A DNA stretch of 5,048 nt from Bacteroidota bacterium (GTDB lineage Bacteria > Bacteroidota > Bacteroidia > B-17B0 > Aurantibacillaceae): NCBI GenBank assembly GCA_005800865.1, contig SYEI01000017.1, forward strand, positions 1 through 5,048, read 5' to 3'. The translations under genes and the position numbers were made by a program. Of this stretch, positions 1 to 5,048 are shown one piece after another. Numbering within the stretch: position 1 is the first letter of the stretch; the number at the start of each line of letters is the position of its first letter. A model generated the notes under the pieces. It searched no databases. It had not been told where the DNA came from and was given only the letters and a program-made list of their open reading frames with translations.

Positions 1-19
1 AACAATACTTTGTTAAGTA

Positions 20-1120
20 CTAAGCCATTTTAGGATTTGGCTGCCCTAATATATAAAGCAGTTTAGCATGAGCTGCTAATGCACCAATAAATGTCTTTTT
101 TTTATGGTATGGTAAATTAAATTCTTTAGCCGTTTGCTCAATGATTGGAGCTATTTTTTTATAATGAACATGGCAAATATTTGGGAATAAATGATGCTCT
201 ACTTGAAAATTTAATCCGCCAACAAACCAAGAAAAAGCCCAGCTTTTTTGAGCAAAATTAGTAGTTGTTTTTAATTGGTGAGCAGCCCAATCGTCTTGCA
301 TATTTCCGTTTGAATCTGGTAAAGGGAATTCTGTTAAATCTACTACATGAGCTGGTTGGAAGATTAATGCTAAGATTAAGCCACATGTAAAATGCATGAT
401 TGACCAGCCAATTATAATTTGGTACCATGGATTTTCCATAACCAATAAAGGCAATACTAAGCTATATCCTAAATAGAATAATTTATTAAGTATTAATAGG
501 AATAATTGTTTTCGGAATGTCGTTTTTTTAGTCACTAACAAACCCATGCGCTCATAGCGAGCTAATTGTTGAAAATCTTTAGTAGTTGCCCACATAATAG
601 TCATTAAACCATAAAAGAACCATGCGTATAAGAATTGGTACTTGTGAATTTTCTTGTATTCTGCATGCGGTTCAAATCTCATAAATCCTGGAGGAGCTAT
701 ATCTTCATCATGATCGTGAATGTTAGTATAAGTATGGTGAAGAGTATTGTGTTGTAATTGCCAGTTAATAGAACTGCCTCCAATAAAATTCATACTGCGA
801 CACATTAAAGCGTTTAGTTTTGCATTTCTTGCATAAGAACCGTGGTTAGCATCATGCATAATAGATAAACCAATTCCGCTCATACCAAATCCCATCAGTA
901 CGCAAAATAAGGATTGCAACCATAAATTATCGAATACATTAAATATCAGTAAAATGAAAGGGGTAAAATACAAGGCAAACATAAAAATGGATTTTATTAC
1001 CATTTGAGCATTTCCGTAACGTGAAAGATTATTTTCTTTGAAGTAATCGTCTACTCGTTTTTTTGCGGTGTTGTAAAAGGAACGGTTTGCGTTGTTGAAT
1101 CTAATTGTTTGGGTACTCAT
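20..1120 (-). CDS. Membrane fatty acid desaturase (acyl-lipid or acyl-CoA, front-end-like)
   Basis: This 366-residue integral membrane di-iron enzyme should introduce a cis double bond into a fatty acyl chain, using O2 and electrons from ferredoxin or a similar donor. All three histidine boxes are present: HDANH at residues 89-93, HNTLHH at 124-129 and QVEHH at 306-310. A Gln at the start of the third box is typical of front-end (delta-5/6-like) and DesA3/linoleoyl-CoA desaturase-like members. Hydrophobic stretches lie at about residues 41-62, 66-88, 163-178, 205-228 and 232-256, which fits the usual four-helix fold with the boxes on the cytoplasmic side. There is no N-terminal cytochrome b5 domain (no HPGG), so the electron donor is separate. 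The length is normal for the family. The ATG at 1118-1120 lies about 20 nt downstream of the predicted transcription start and follows an A/C-rich leader without a Shine-Dalgarno site. It lies downstream of the desulfurase but has its own promoter. Regiospecificity and substrate cannot be read from sequence; the family assignment is firm. Confidence 0.9.
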   Translation of the reverse strand: MSTQTIRFNNANRSFYNTAKKRVDDYFKENNLSRYGNAQMVIKSIFMFALYFTPFILLIFNVFDNLWLQSLFCVLMGFGMSGIGLSIMHDANHGSYARNAKLNALMCRSMNFIGGSSINWQLQHNTLHHTYTNIHDHDEDIAPPGFMRFEPHAEYKKIHKYQFLYAWFFYGLMTIMWATTKDFQQLARYERMGLLVTKKTTFRKQLFLLILNKLFYLGYSLVLPLLVMENPWYQIIIGWSIMHFTCGLILALIFQPAHVVDLTEFPLPDSNGNMQDDWAAHQLKTTTNFAQKSWAFSWFVGGLNFQVEHHLFPNICHVHYKKIAPIIEQTAKEFNLPYHKKKTFIGALAAHAKLLYILGQPNPKMA

Positions 1121-1145
1121 TGTTGTTGTTTTTGTGTTAGAGTGT

Positions 1146-1176
1146 CAAAGATAAGCTATTAAAAGTCAAAAATCAA
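1146..1176 (-). promoter_or_regulatory. Bacteroidota-type promoter of the desaturase gene
   Basis: Read on the minus strand, a TTG (1174-1176) is followed by a 20-nt spacer and then TATCTTTG (1146-1153). This matches the Bacteroidota primary-sigma consensus, TTG or TTTG near -33 and TAnnTTTG at -7, with a normal spacer. Transcription should start near 1139-1141, leaving a leader of about 20 nt before the ATG at 1120. The match indicates that the desaturase can be transcribed independently of the upstream thiolase-desulfurase operon. Confidence 0.7.
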
Positions 1177-1258
1177 GATTGTTAAAATGTTAATAATGAA
1201 CAATTTATAGTTTGTAATTCGTTTTAGGAGATGTAAAGACTAATTTCTGAGAGGAAAG

Positions 1259-2389
1259 CTATTTATAAAGCGACAAGATTAATTCTGCTAATTTTTCAAC
1301 TTCTTCTTTTTGGCTTTTTTTACCAAATGAGAAGCGAATACAATTCTCTGATTCCTCTTTTTCTAATCCCATTTCCATTAACACATGAGAAGGTTCGGCA
1401 TTTGCTGAAGTGCAAGCTGAACCTAAAGACACCGCATATTGGTTTTTAATATGTGAAAACACAGTGCTACCATCTTTTAGTTTTGGAAAATACAAATTAG
1501 AGGTATTATAAAGCCTGTAACGTGTTGAACCATTGATTCTTAGATTGTATATCTCAAGTAATTGATGCTCTAAATAACCTCTCGTTTTTGAAATATTCAT
1601 ATTATCATCCCAAAAATCGCTTTTTGCAATTTCACAGGCTTTTCCTAATCCAACAATTCCAGTAACATTTAAAGTACCGCTTCGTTTATGATTTTCATGA
1701 CCGCCGCCATGTAACAAAGGAATCAAATTTACTCTTGGGTTTTTACGACGAACATATAATGCGCCAACACCTTTTGGACCGTATAGTTTATGTGCCGAAA
1801 TACAGCATAAATCTAATCCCATTTCATTCACATCAATAGGAAGTTTACCCGCCATTTGAGTGGTGTCACTAAAAAAGATAGCTTCATGCTGGTGCGTAAT
1901 TTCTGCAATTTTTTCTAAATCTTGTAAAACTCCCGTTTCGTTATTAGCAGCCATAATTGCTACCAAAATGGTTTTACCGGTAAAGCTTTCTTTGAGTTCA
2001 TCCAAATCAATTCGTCCTTCTCTGTCCACATTCAGATAAGTGACAATTGCCCCTTTTTCTTCTAAATAAGCGCAAGTATCTAAAACCGCTTTATGTTCGG
2101 TTTTACATGTAATGATATGATTTCCTTTTGATTGGTATGCTTCAAAAACTCCTTTTAAAGCCATATTAATAGCTTCGGTAGCCCCTGAAGTAAAGATGAT
2201 TTCAGAACTTTCTGCACCAATAAAATCAGCAACTTGTTTACGAGCTTTGTCAACAGCACCTTGAGCATACCAACCTAAAGCATGTGTATTGCTAGAAGCA
2301 TTACCAAAATGTTCAGTAAAAAAAGGAAGCATTTCAGCTAACACTCTTTCATCAACTGGGGTAGTGGAGTTATAATCTAAATAGATCAT
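1259..2389 (-). CDS. Cysteine desulfurase, group I (IscS/NifS type)
   Basis: This 376-residue cytoplasmic PLP enzyme converts L-cysteine to alanine and holds the released sulfur as a persulfide, for Fe-S assembly or tRNA thiolation. The active site aligns with E. coli IscS at a constant offset of five: His99 (in TEHKAVLDT), Asn150 (in ANNETG), Asp175 and Gln178 (DTTQ), and PLP lysine Lys201 (in SAHKLYGPKG). The persulfide cysteine is Cys326 in GSACTSA, in the long mobile loop that defines group I enzymes. Arg352 (in CIRFSFGK) should bind the substrate carboxylate. The usual first Ser of SSGSACTSA is Leu here (VSLGSACTSA). The protein is shorter than IscS (about 404 residues) because the C-terminus ends soon after the last helix. 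The ATG at 2387-2389 overlaps the thiolase stop by one base, implying translational coupling. No iscU, iscR or mnmA neighbour is visible, so the sulfur acceptor is unknown. Many Bacteroidota also carry a SUF system with group II SufS, so this copy may serve a special route such as tRNA thiolation (inference). Confidence 0.93.
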   Translation of the reverse strand: MIYLDYNSTTPVDERVLAEMLPFFTEHFGNASSNTHALGWYAQGAVDKARKQVADFIGAESSEIIFTSGATEAINMALKGVFEAYQSKGNHIITCKTEHKAVLDTCAYLEEKGAIVTYLNVDREGRIDLDELKESFTGKTILVAIMAANNETGVLQDLEKIAEITHQHEAIFFSDTTQMAGKLPIDVNEMGLDLCCISAHKLYGPKGVGALYVRRKNPRVNLIPLLHGGGHENHKRSGTLNVTGIVGLGKACEIAKSDFWDDNMNISKTRGYLEHQLLEIYNLRINGSTRYRLYNTSNLYFPKLKDGSTVFSHIKNQYAVSLGSACTSANAEPSHVLMEMGLEKEESENCIRFSFGKKSQKEEVEKLAELILSLYK

Positions 2390-3594
2390 TAAGCTCTCTC
2401 AATAATTGCCGCATAACCTTGTCCAACACCAATACACATTGTAGCTAAGGCATATTTTTTATTTTGAAGATTTAATTCGATAGCGGCCGAATTGATAATA
2501 CGGGCACCACTCATTCCTAATGGATGACCTAATGCAATAGCGCCACCATTTGGATTGATACGAGGATCTTTATCATCTAATTTCCATTGACGAGTACAGC
2601 CTAATGCTTGCGCTGCAAAGGCTTCGTTTAATTCAATAATATCAATATCATTCCATGTTAAGCCTGCTTTTTTTAAGGCTAAGTTAGCTGCTTCCACTGG
2701 CCCTAATCCCATAATGCGAGGTTCAACACCAACAACAGCACTGCTTACAATGCGCGCTAATGGTTTTAAGTTATAGGATTTAATGGCATTATCGCTCGCT
2801 AATAAAATAGCTGCCGCTCCATCGTTTACTCCAGATGCGTTACCAGCTGTAACTGTTCCATCTTTACGGAAAGACGCTTTTAATTTTTGTAATCCTTCTA
2901 AAGTGGTATTGGTTTTTGCAAACTCATCTGTTTTAAAGATTAAAGCATCTCCCTTTTTTTGAGGAATTTCCACTGGTACAATTTCTTTTTCAAAACGTCC
3001 AGCGGCCATTGCTTTTGCCGCTTTTTGCTGACTCCATAAAGCAAAGGCATCTTGGTCTTCTCTGCTGATTTTGTGCAATTCTGCTACATTTTCAGCAGTT
3101 TCTCCCATGGCATCAACGCCATATTGTTCTTTTAATTTTGGATTGATAAATCTCCATCCAAAGCTACTATCAAATAATTGTTGGTCGCGCCCAAAAGCTG
3201 AACTTGCTTTACTCATAACCAAAGGACCACGAGTCATGTTTTCAACTCCCGAAGAAACCATTAAATCGGCTTCACCTAATTGTATATATCTTGCCGCATC
3301 AACTGTAGCACTTAAGCCAGATGCACATAAACGATTTACTGTTTGGCCTGGAACGGTGATTGGTAAACCCGCCATTAACGAAGCCATACGAGCCACATTG
3401 CGATTATCTTCACCAGCTTGGTTAGCACAGCCCATTATAACATCTACCACTTTACTAAAATCAACCGACGGATTTTTTACCATTAATTCTTTTAAAACTA
3501 AGGTTGCTAAATCATCTGTACGAACAGTTGAAAGCGTTCCTCCAAAATTTCCGATGGCTGTTCTAACGCCATTTATAATATAAGCTTGTTGCAT
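2389..3594 (-). CDS. pcaF: Acetyl-CoA C-acyltransferase, 3-oxoadipyl-CoA thiolase type (PcaF/PaaJ-like)
   Basis: This thiolase cleaves a 3-oxoacyl-CoA with CoA to give acetyl-CoA and a shortened acyl-CoA. It has 401 residues from the chosen start. The nucleophile is Cys90 (in NRLCASGLSA). His357 lies in GGAIALGHPLGMSGAR and the second catalytic cysteine is Cys387 in TMCIGVGQG. Stretches such as GCANQAGEDNRNVARMA (55-71), YGVDAMGETAENVAE (158-172), IPQKKGD (210-216) and DGTVTAGNASGVNDGA (245-260) are the pattern I recall for 3-oxoadipyl-CoA thiolases of beta-ketoadipate and phenylacetate breakdown (PcaF, PaaJ) more than for FadA. It could still be a general beta-oxidation thiolase, since no pathway neighbour is visible; the symbol is by family resemblance and paaJ is equally possible. 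A GTG at 3613-3615 would add seven residues (MLLNLTT), but the ATG at 3592-3594 is preferred. It gives the usual thiolase N-terminus (QQAYIINGVRTAIG), and the -7 promoter box overlaps the GTG. The stop shares one base with the desulfurase start. Confidence 0.9.
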   Translation of the reverse strand: MQQAYIINGVRTAIGNFGGTLSTVRTDDLATLVLKELMVKNPSVDFSKVVDVIMGCANQAGEDNRNVARMASLMAGLPITVPGQTVNRLCASGLSATVDAARYIQLGEADLMVSSGVENMTRGPLVMSKASSAFGRDQQLFDSSFGWRFINPKLKEQYGVDAMGETAENVAELHKISREDQDAFALWSQQKAAKAMAAGRFEKEIVPVEIPQKKGDALIFKTDEFAKTNTTLEGLQKLKASFRKDGTVTAGNASGVNDGAAAILLASDNAIKSYNLKPLARIVSSAVVGVEPRIMGLGPVEAANLALKKAGLTWNDIDIIELNEAFAAQALGCTRQWKLDDKDPRINPNGGAIALGHPLGMSGARIINSAAIELNLQNKKYALATMCIGVGQGYAAIIERA

Positions 3595-3614
3595 AGTGGT
3601 TAAGTTTAGTAGCA

Positions 3615-3622
3615 CAAAAATA
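3615..3622 (-). promoter_or_regulatory. -7 box of the thiolase-desulfurase operon promoter
   Basis: On the minus strand this site reads TATTTTTG, a full match to the Bacteroidota -7 consensus TAnnTTTG. The predicted transcription start is near 3608, about 14 nt upstream of the ATG at 3594. No good TTTG is found at the expected -33 position (about 3642-3646); the sequence there is AT-rich and runs into the palindrome at 3644-3663. The site supports the ATG start at 3594, because the alternative GTG would lie within the box. In an AT-rich region a single box can match by chance, so confidence is moderate. Confidence 0.55.
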
Positions 3623-3643
3623 TCGTTTTTTTAAGACTTACTC

Positions 3644-3663
3644 ATTAAAATAGCTGTTTTAAT
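3644..3663. promoter_or_regulatory. 20-bp near-perfect palindrome, candidate operator
   Basis: The left arm ATTAAAATAG and right arm CTGTTTTAAT are reverse complements at 9 of 10 positions, with AGCT at the centre. The site lies between two divergent genes and covers or abuts the expected -33 position of the thiolase promoter. A dimeric repressor bound here could block that promoter. As RNA it could also form a hairpin, but no gene ends upstream on either strand, so a terminator role is unlikely. AT-rich sequence yields such palindromes by chance more often than balanced sequence does. Which regulator would bind is unknown. Confidence 0.35.
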
Positions 3664-3705
3664 AGTTTTATGTTTTTTTTACACACTAAAACGGTTAGAT
3701 TTTCG

Positions 3706-3713
3706 TTCCTTTG
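3706..3713 (+). promoter_or_regulatory. Possible -7 box for the plus-strand secreted-protein gene
   Basis: TTCCTTTG matches TAnnTTTG at all fixed positions except the second (T in place of A). It would place the transcription start near 3720, giving a leader of about 25 nt to the TTG at 3745 or about 8 nt to the ATG at 3728. No TTG or TTTG is found at a proper -33 distance. Two other weak matches, TAGTTTTA (3663-3670) and TATGTTTT (3669-3676), lie further upstream and lack the final G. This is the best candidate by position, not a firm call. Confidence 0.35.
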
Positions 3714-3727
3714 TAATTGAATAACAA

Positions 3728-3748
3728 ATGCTTAGTTACATTTTTTGA
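3728..3748 (+). other. Six-codon ATG mini-ORF overlapping the TTG start of the next gene
   Basis: An ATG at 3728-3730, preceded by an A-rich stretch (AATAACAA), opens a frame that reads MLSYIF and stops at TGA 3746-3748. The stop overlaps the TTG start (3745-3747) of the long plus-strand frame in the arrangement TTGA. It could be a leader peptide coupling translation to the downstream gene. It could also be the true start separated from its gene by a one-base indel in the T6 run at 3741-3746, or it may mean nothing. Nothing in the peptide itself suggests a function. Confidence 0.25.
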
Positions 3749-5048
3749 AAACAAGACTTTTATATTTTTTATTGGTTTTTAATGTATTTTTCTTTTCTAA
3801 GATAAATGCTCAAGTTGCCGCGCCTATTTTAAGATGTGTTTCGGTTACTTCGCCAACTAGTACTACATTATCTTGGATTATTCCGCCAGATCCAGGAGGG
3901 TTATTTACGCAATATCAAATTTGGACATCTCCTACAGGTTTTGGATTTAGTTTAGCAGGTACGGTTAATTCATACGCACAAAGCACTTTTGTTCATGCCC
4001 CTTCTAATACCAGTTCACAATCTTATTACTATTATGTGGTGACCATTAGCAGTGCTGGAACAGCAACGTCTACTCCTTCAGACACATTAAAGTCTATGTT
4101 TTTAAATATGACTGGAGCAAGTGTTAATGGAGTTGCTAGTCTAAATTGGAATGCGATGCATACGCCTTTATTGCTAACATCCTCCTCAACTTATACACTT
4201 TCAAGAGAGTATCCAACAGGTACATGGACAACTATATACACTGGTAATAAATTAAATTTCAAAGATACGATTTACCGTTGCAAAGTATTTTACAATTATA
4301 AAGTCGAAATTTCTGATGCTTCAGGATGTACTTCTGTATCCAATATAAAAGGAGATACTTGTAAAAATATTCAACCTCCACCTATTATTATAGTAGATTC
4401 TGTTTCTGTTAATGCTTCTGGACAAGTAGTAATGGGTTGGCAACCATCCTCTAGTTTAGATGTAGATAGTTATGTGATTTTTTTCTCAAACGGTTCTGGA
4501 TTAACTGGTATAGATACCATTCAAGGTTATAATAATACAACATATACTGTTCTTGGAGCTTCACCAGGTAGTTCGTCTTTAGGTTATTGTATATCTCCAG
4601 TTGATAGCTGTGGGAATTATGCAATACCAAGTGTAACCTATAATACAATATTTTTAACTGCACCAGTTTATGATTTATGTTCCCGTACCGCTAGTTTAGC
4701 TTGGACTCCATATTCTAATTTACCAAAAGGAATTTTGAAGTACGATGTGTATTGTTCTGTAAACGGAGGAACTTTCACTATAGTTGGTTCATCAACTGGT
4801 ACTTCTTTTTCACATGTAGGTTTAAATCCTGGAGATGTGTATTGCTATTTTGTTAGAGTTCGAAACAATGATTTAACCATTACAGCGAGTTCTAATACAA
4901 CTTGTTTTACCGCAACAGGTTTACCAGGACCAACGTATGTTTATATTAATTCTGTAAGTGTAAATACAGATAGCAAGCAAATGGAAATTACATATACCGT
5001 TGATTTAACGAATCCATTTAAAGGATGTAATATTTACAAATCAGAAGA
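3745..5048 (+). CDS. Secreted multi-module Fn3-like protein, likely type IX secretion cargo (3' end outside window)
   Basis: The frame stays open for 434 codons to the window edge, so the gene is partial at its C-terminus. From a TTG start it begins MKTRLLYFLLVFNVFFFSKINA|QVAAP. This is a signal peptide with a basic n-region (K2, R4), a hydrophobic core at 5-17 and probable cleavage after Ala22 before Gln23, a common Bacteroidota pattern. The mature part contains beta-rich modules of about 90 residues, each marked by a hydrophobic-x-aromatic strand: W44, W135, W232, W320 and Y417 (spacings 91, 97, 88 and 97). Later strands resemble fibronectin type III modules, for example YQIWTS (57-62), YDVYCS (333-338) and YCYFVRVRN (366-374). 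Modules 3 and 5 start alike (DSVSVN at 218-223, NSVSVN at 402-407). Such N-termini resemble large proteins ending in a gliding-motility-type (T9SS) sorting domain, which would lie beyond the window; this is inference. Several cysteines (282/289, 367/387) may form disulfides. No in-frame ATG occurs before codon 118, so the TTG is chosen for its signal peptide. Substrate or adhesive role is unknown. Confidence 0.85.
   Translation, partial: MKTRLLYFLLVFNVFFFSKINAQVAAPILRCVSVTSPTSTTLSWIIPPDPGGLFTQYQIWTSPTGFGFSLAGTVNSYAQSTFVHAPSNTSSQSYYYYVVTISSAGTATSTPSDTLKSMFLNMTGASVNGVASLNWNAMHTPLLLTSSSTYTLSREYPTGTWTTIYTGNKLNFKDTIYRCKVFYNYKVEISDASGCTSVSNIKGDTCKNIQPPPIIIVDSVSVNASGQVVMGWQPSSSLDVDSYVIFFSNGSGLTGIDTIQGYNNTTYTVLGASPGSSSLGYCISPVDSCGNYAIPSVTYNTIFLTAPVYDLCSRTASLAWTPYSNLPKGILKYDVYCSVNGGTFTIVGSSTGTSFSHVGLNPGDVYCYFVRVRNNDLTITASSNTTCFTATGLPGPTYVYINSVSVNTDSKQMEITYTVDLTNPFKGCNIYKSE

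Noticed and set aside
1121..1138. Short CAA/TTG repeat just upstream of the desaturase ATG
   Set aside because: A/C-rich leaders without Shine-Dalgarno sites are usual before Bacteroidota genes. The repeat is only about three units and needs no special explanation.
1176..1206. Inverted repeat ATTGTT / AACAAT as a terminator for the desulfurase gene
   Set aside because: The stem is only six A/T-rich pairs with a 15-nt loop, there is no immediate T-tract on the minus strand, and it overlaps the -33 box of the desaturase promoter. No convincing intrinsic terminator was found between 1121 and 1258.
3071..3583. Plus-strand open frame of 170 codons
   Set aside because: It lies wholly within the thiolase gene on the opposite strand, whose catalytic motifs are intact. 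The translated product shows no recognisable domain, so it is a shadow frame.
3728..3730. ATG at 3728 as the direct start of the plus-strand secreted protein
   Set aside because: Its frame stops after six codons in the given sequence; it reaches the long frame only with a one-base insertion, so TTG at 3745 is used for the annotation.
4451..4663. Minus-strand open frame of 70 codons
   Set aside because: It is antisense to the secreted-protein gene, and its Tyr/Leu/Asn-rich composition simply mirrors the codons of the plus strand. No promoter or start context was seen.

Overview
The window is AT-rich and looks like a chromosomal segment of a Bacteroidota bacterium, probably a flavobacterium or a close relative. 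Three things point that way: gene starts without Shine-Dalgarno sites, promoter boxes of the Bacteroidota type (TAnnTTTG at -7, TTG or TTTG near -33), and a large exported protein whose signal peptide ends in Asn-Ala before Gln and whose Fn3-like modules resemble those of type IX-secreted (gliding-associated) proteins. Genus cannot be read from this sequence.

Layout. Positions 20-1120 (minus strand) encode a membrane fatty acid desaturase with its own well-formed promoter at 1146-1176. Positions 1259-2389 (minus) encode a group I (IscS/NifS-type) cysteine desulfurase. Positions 2389-3594 (minus) encode a thiolase closest to the 3-oxoadipyl-CoA thiolases PcaF/PaaJ. The thiolase stop and the desulfurase start share one base (TAATG), so these two form a two-gene operon read from a promoter at about 3615-3622. 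An intergenic region at about 3595-3744 separates this operon from a divergent plus-strand gene. It holds the promoters, a 20-bp near-perfect palindrome and two T homopolymers.

From 3745 to the window end, the plus strand holds an open frame of 434 codons without a stop. It starts with TTG, begins with a clear signal peptide, and consists of Fn3-like modules of about 90 residues. It is easily missed because it lacks an ATG near its start and runs off the window. A six-codon ATG mini-ORF overlaps its TTG start, and one extra T in a T6 run would fuse the two.

The minus-strand genes are housekeeping or catabolic: membrane lipid unsaturation, sulfur mobilisation for Fe-S or tRNA thiolation, and acyl-CoA thiolysis. 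The plus-strand gene is an exported, probably surface-associated or secreted, protein. No mobile element, RNA gene, CRISPR array or obvious new multi-gene system was seen. The points most worth a second look are the start region of the secreted protein, the palindrome in the divergent promoter region, and the coupled thiolase-desulfurase pair.
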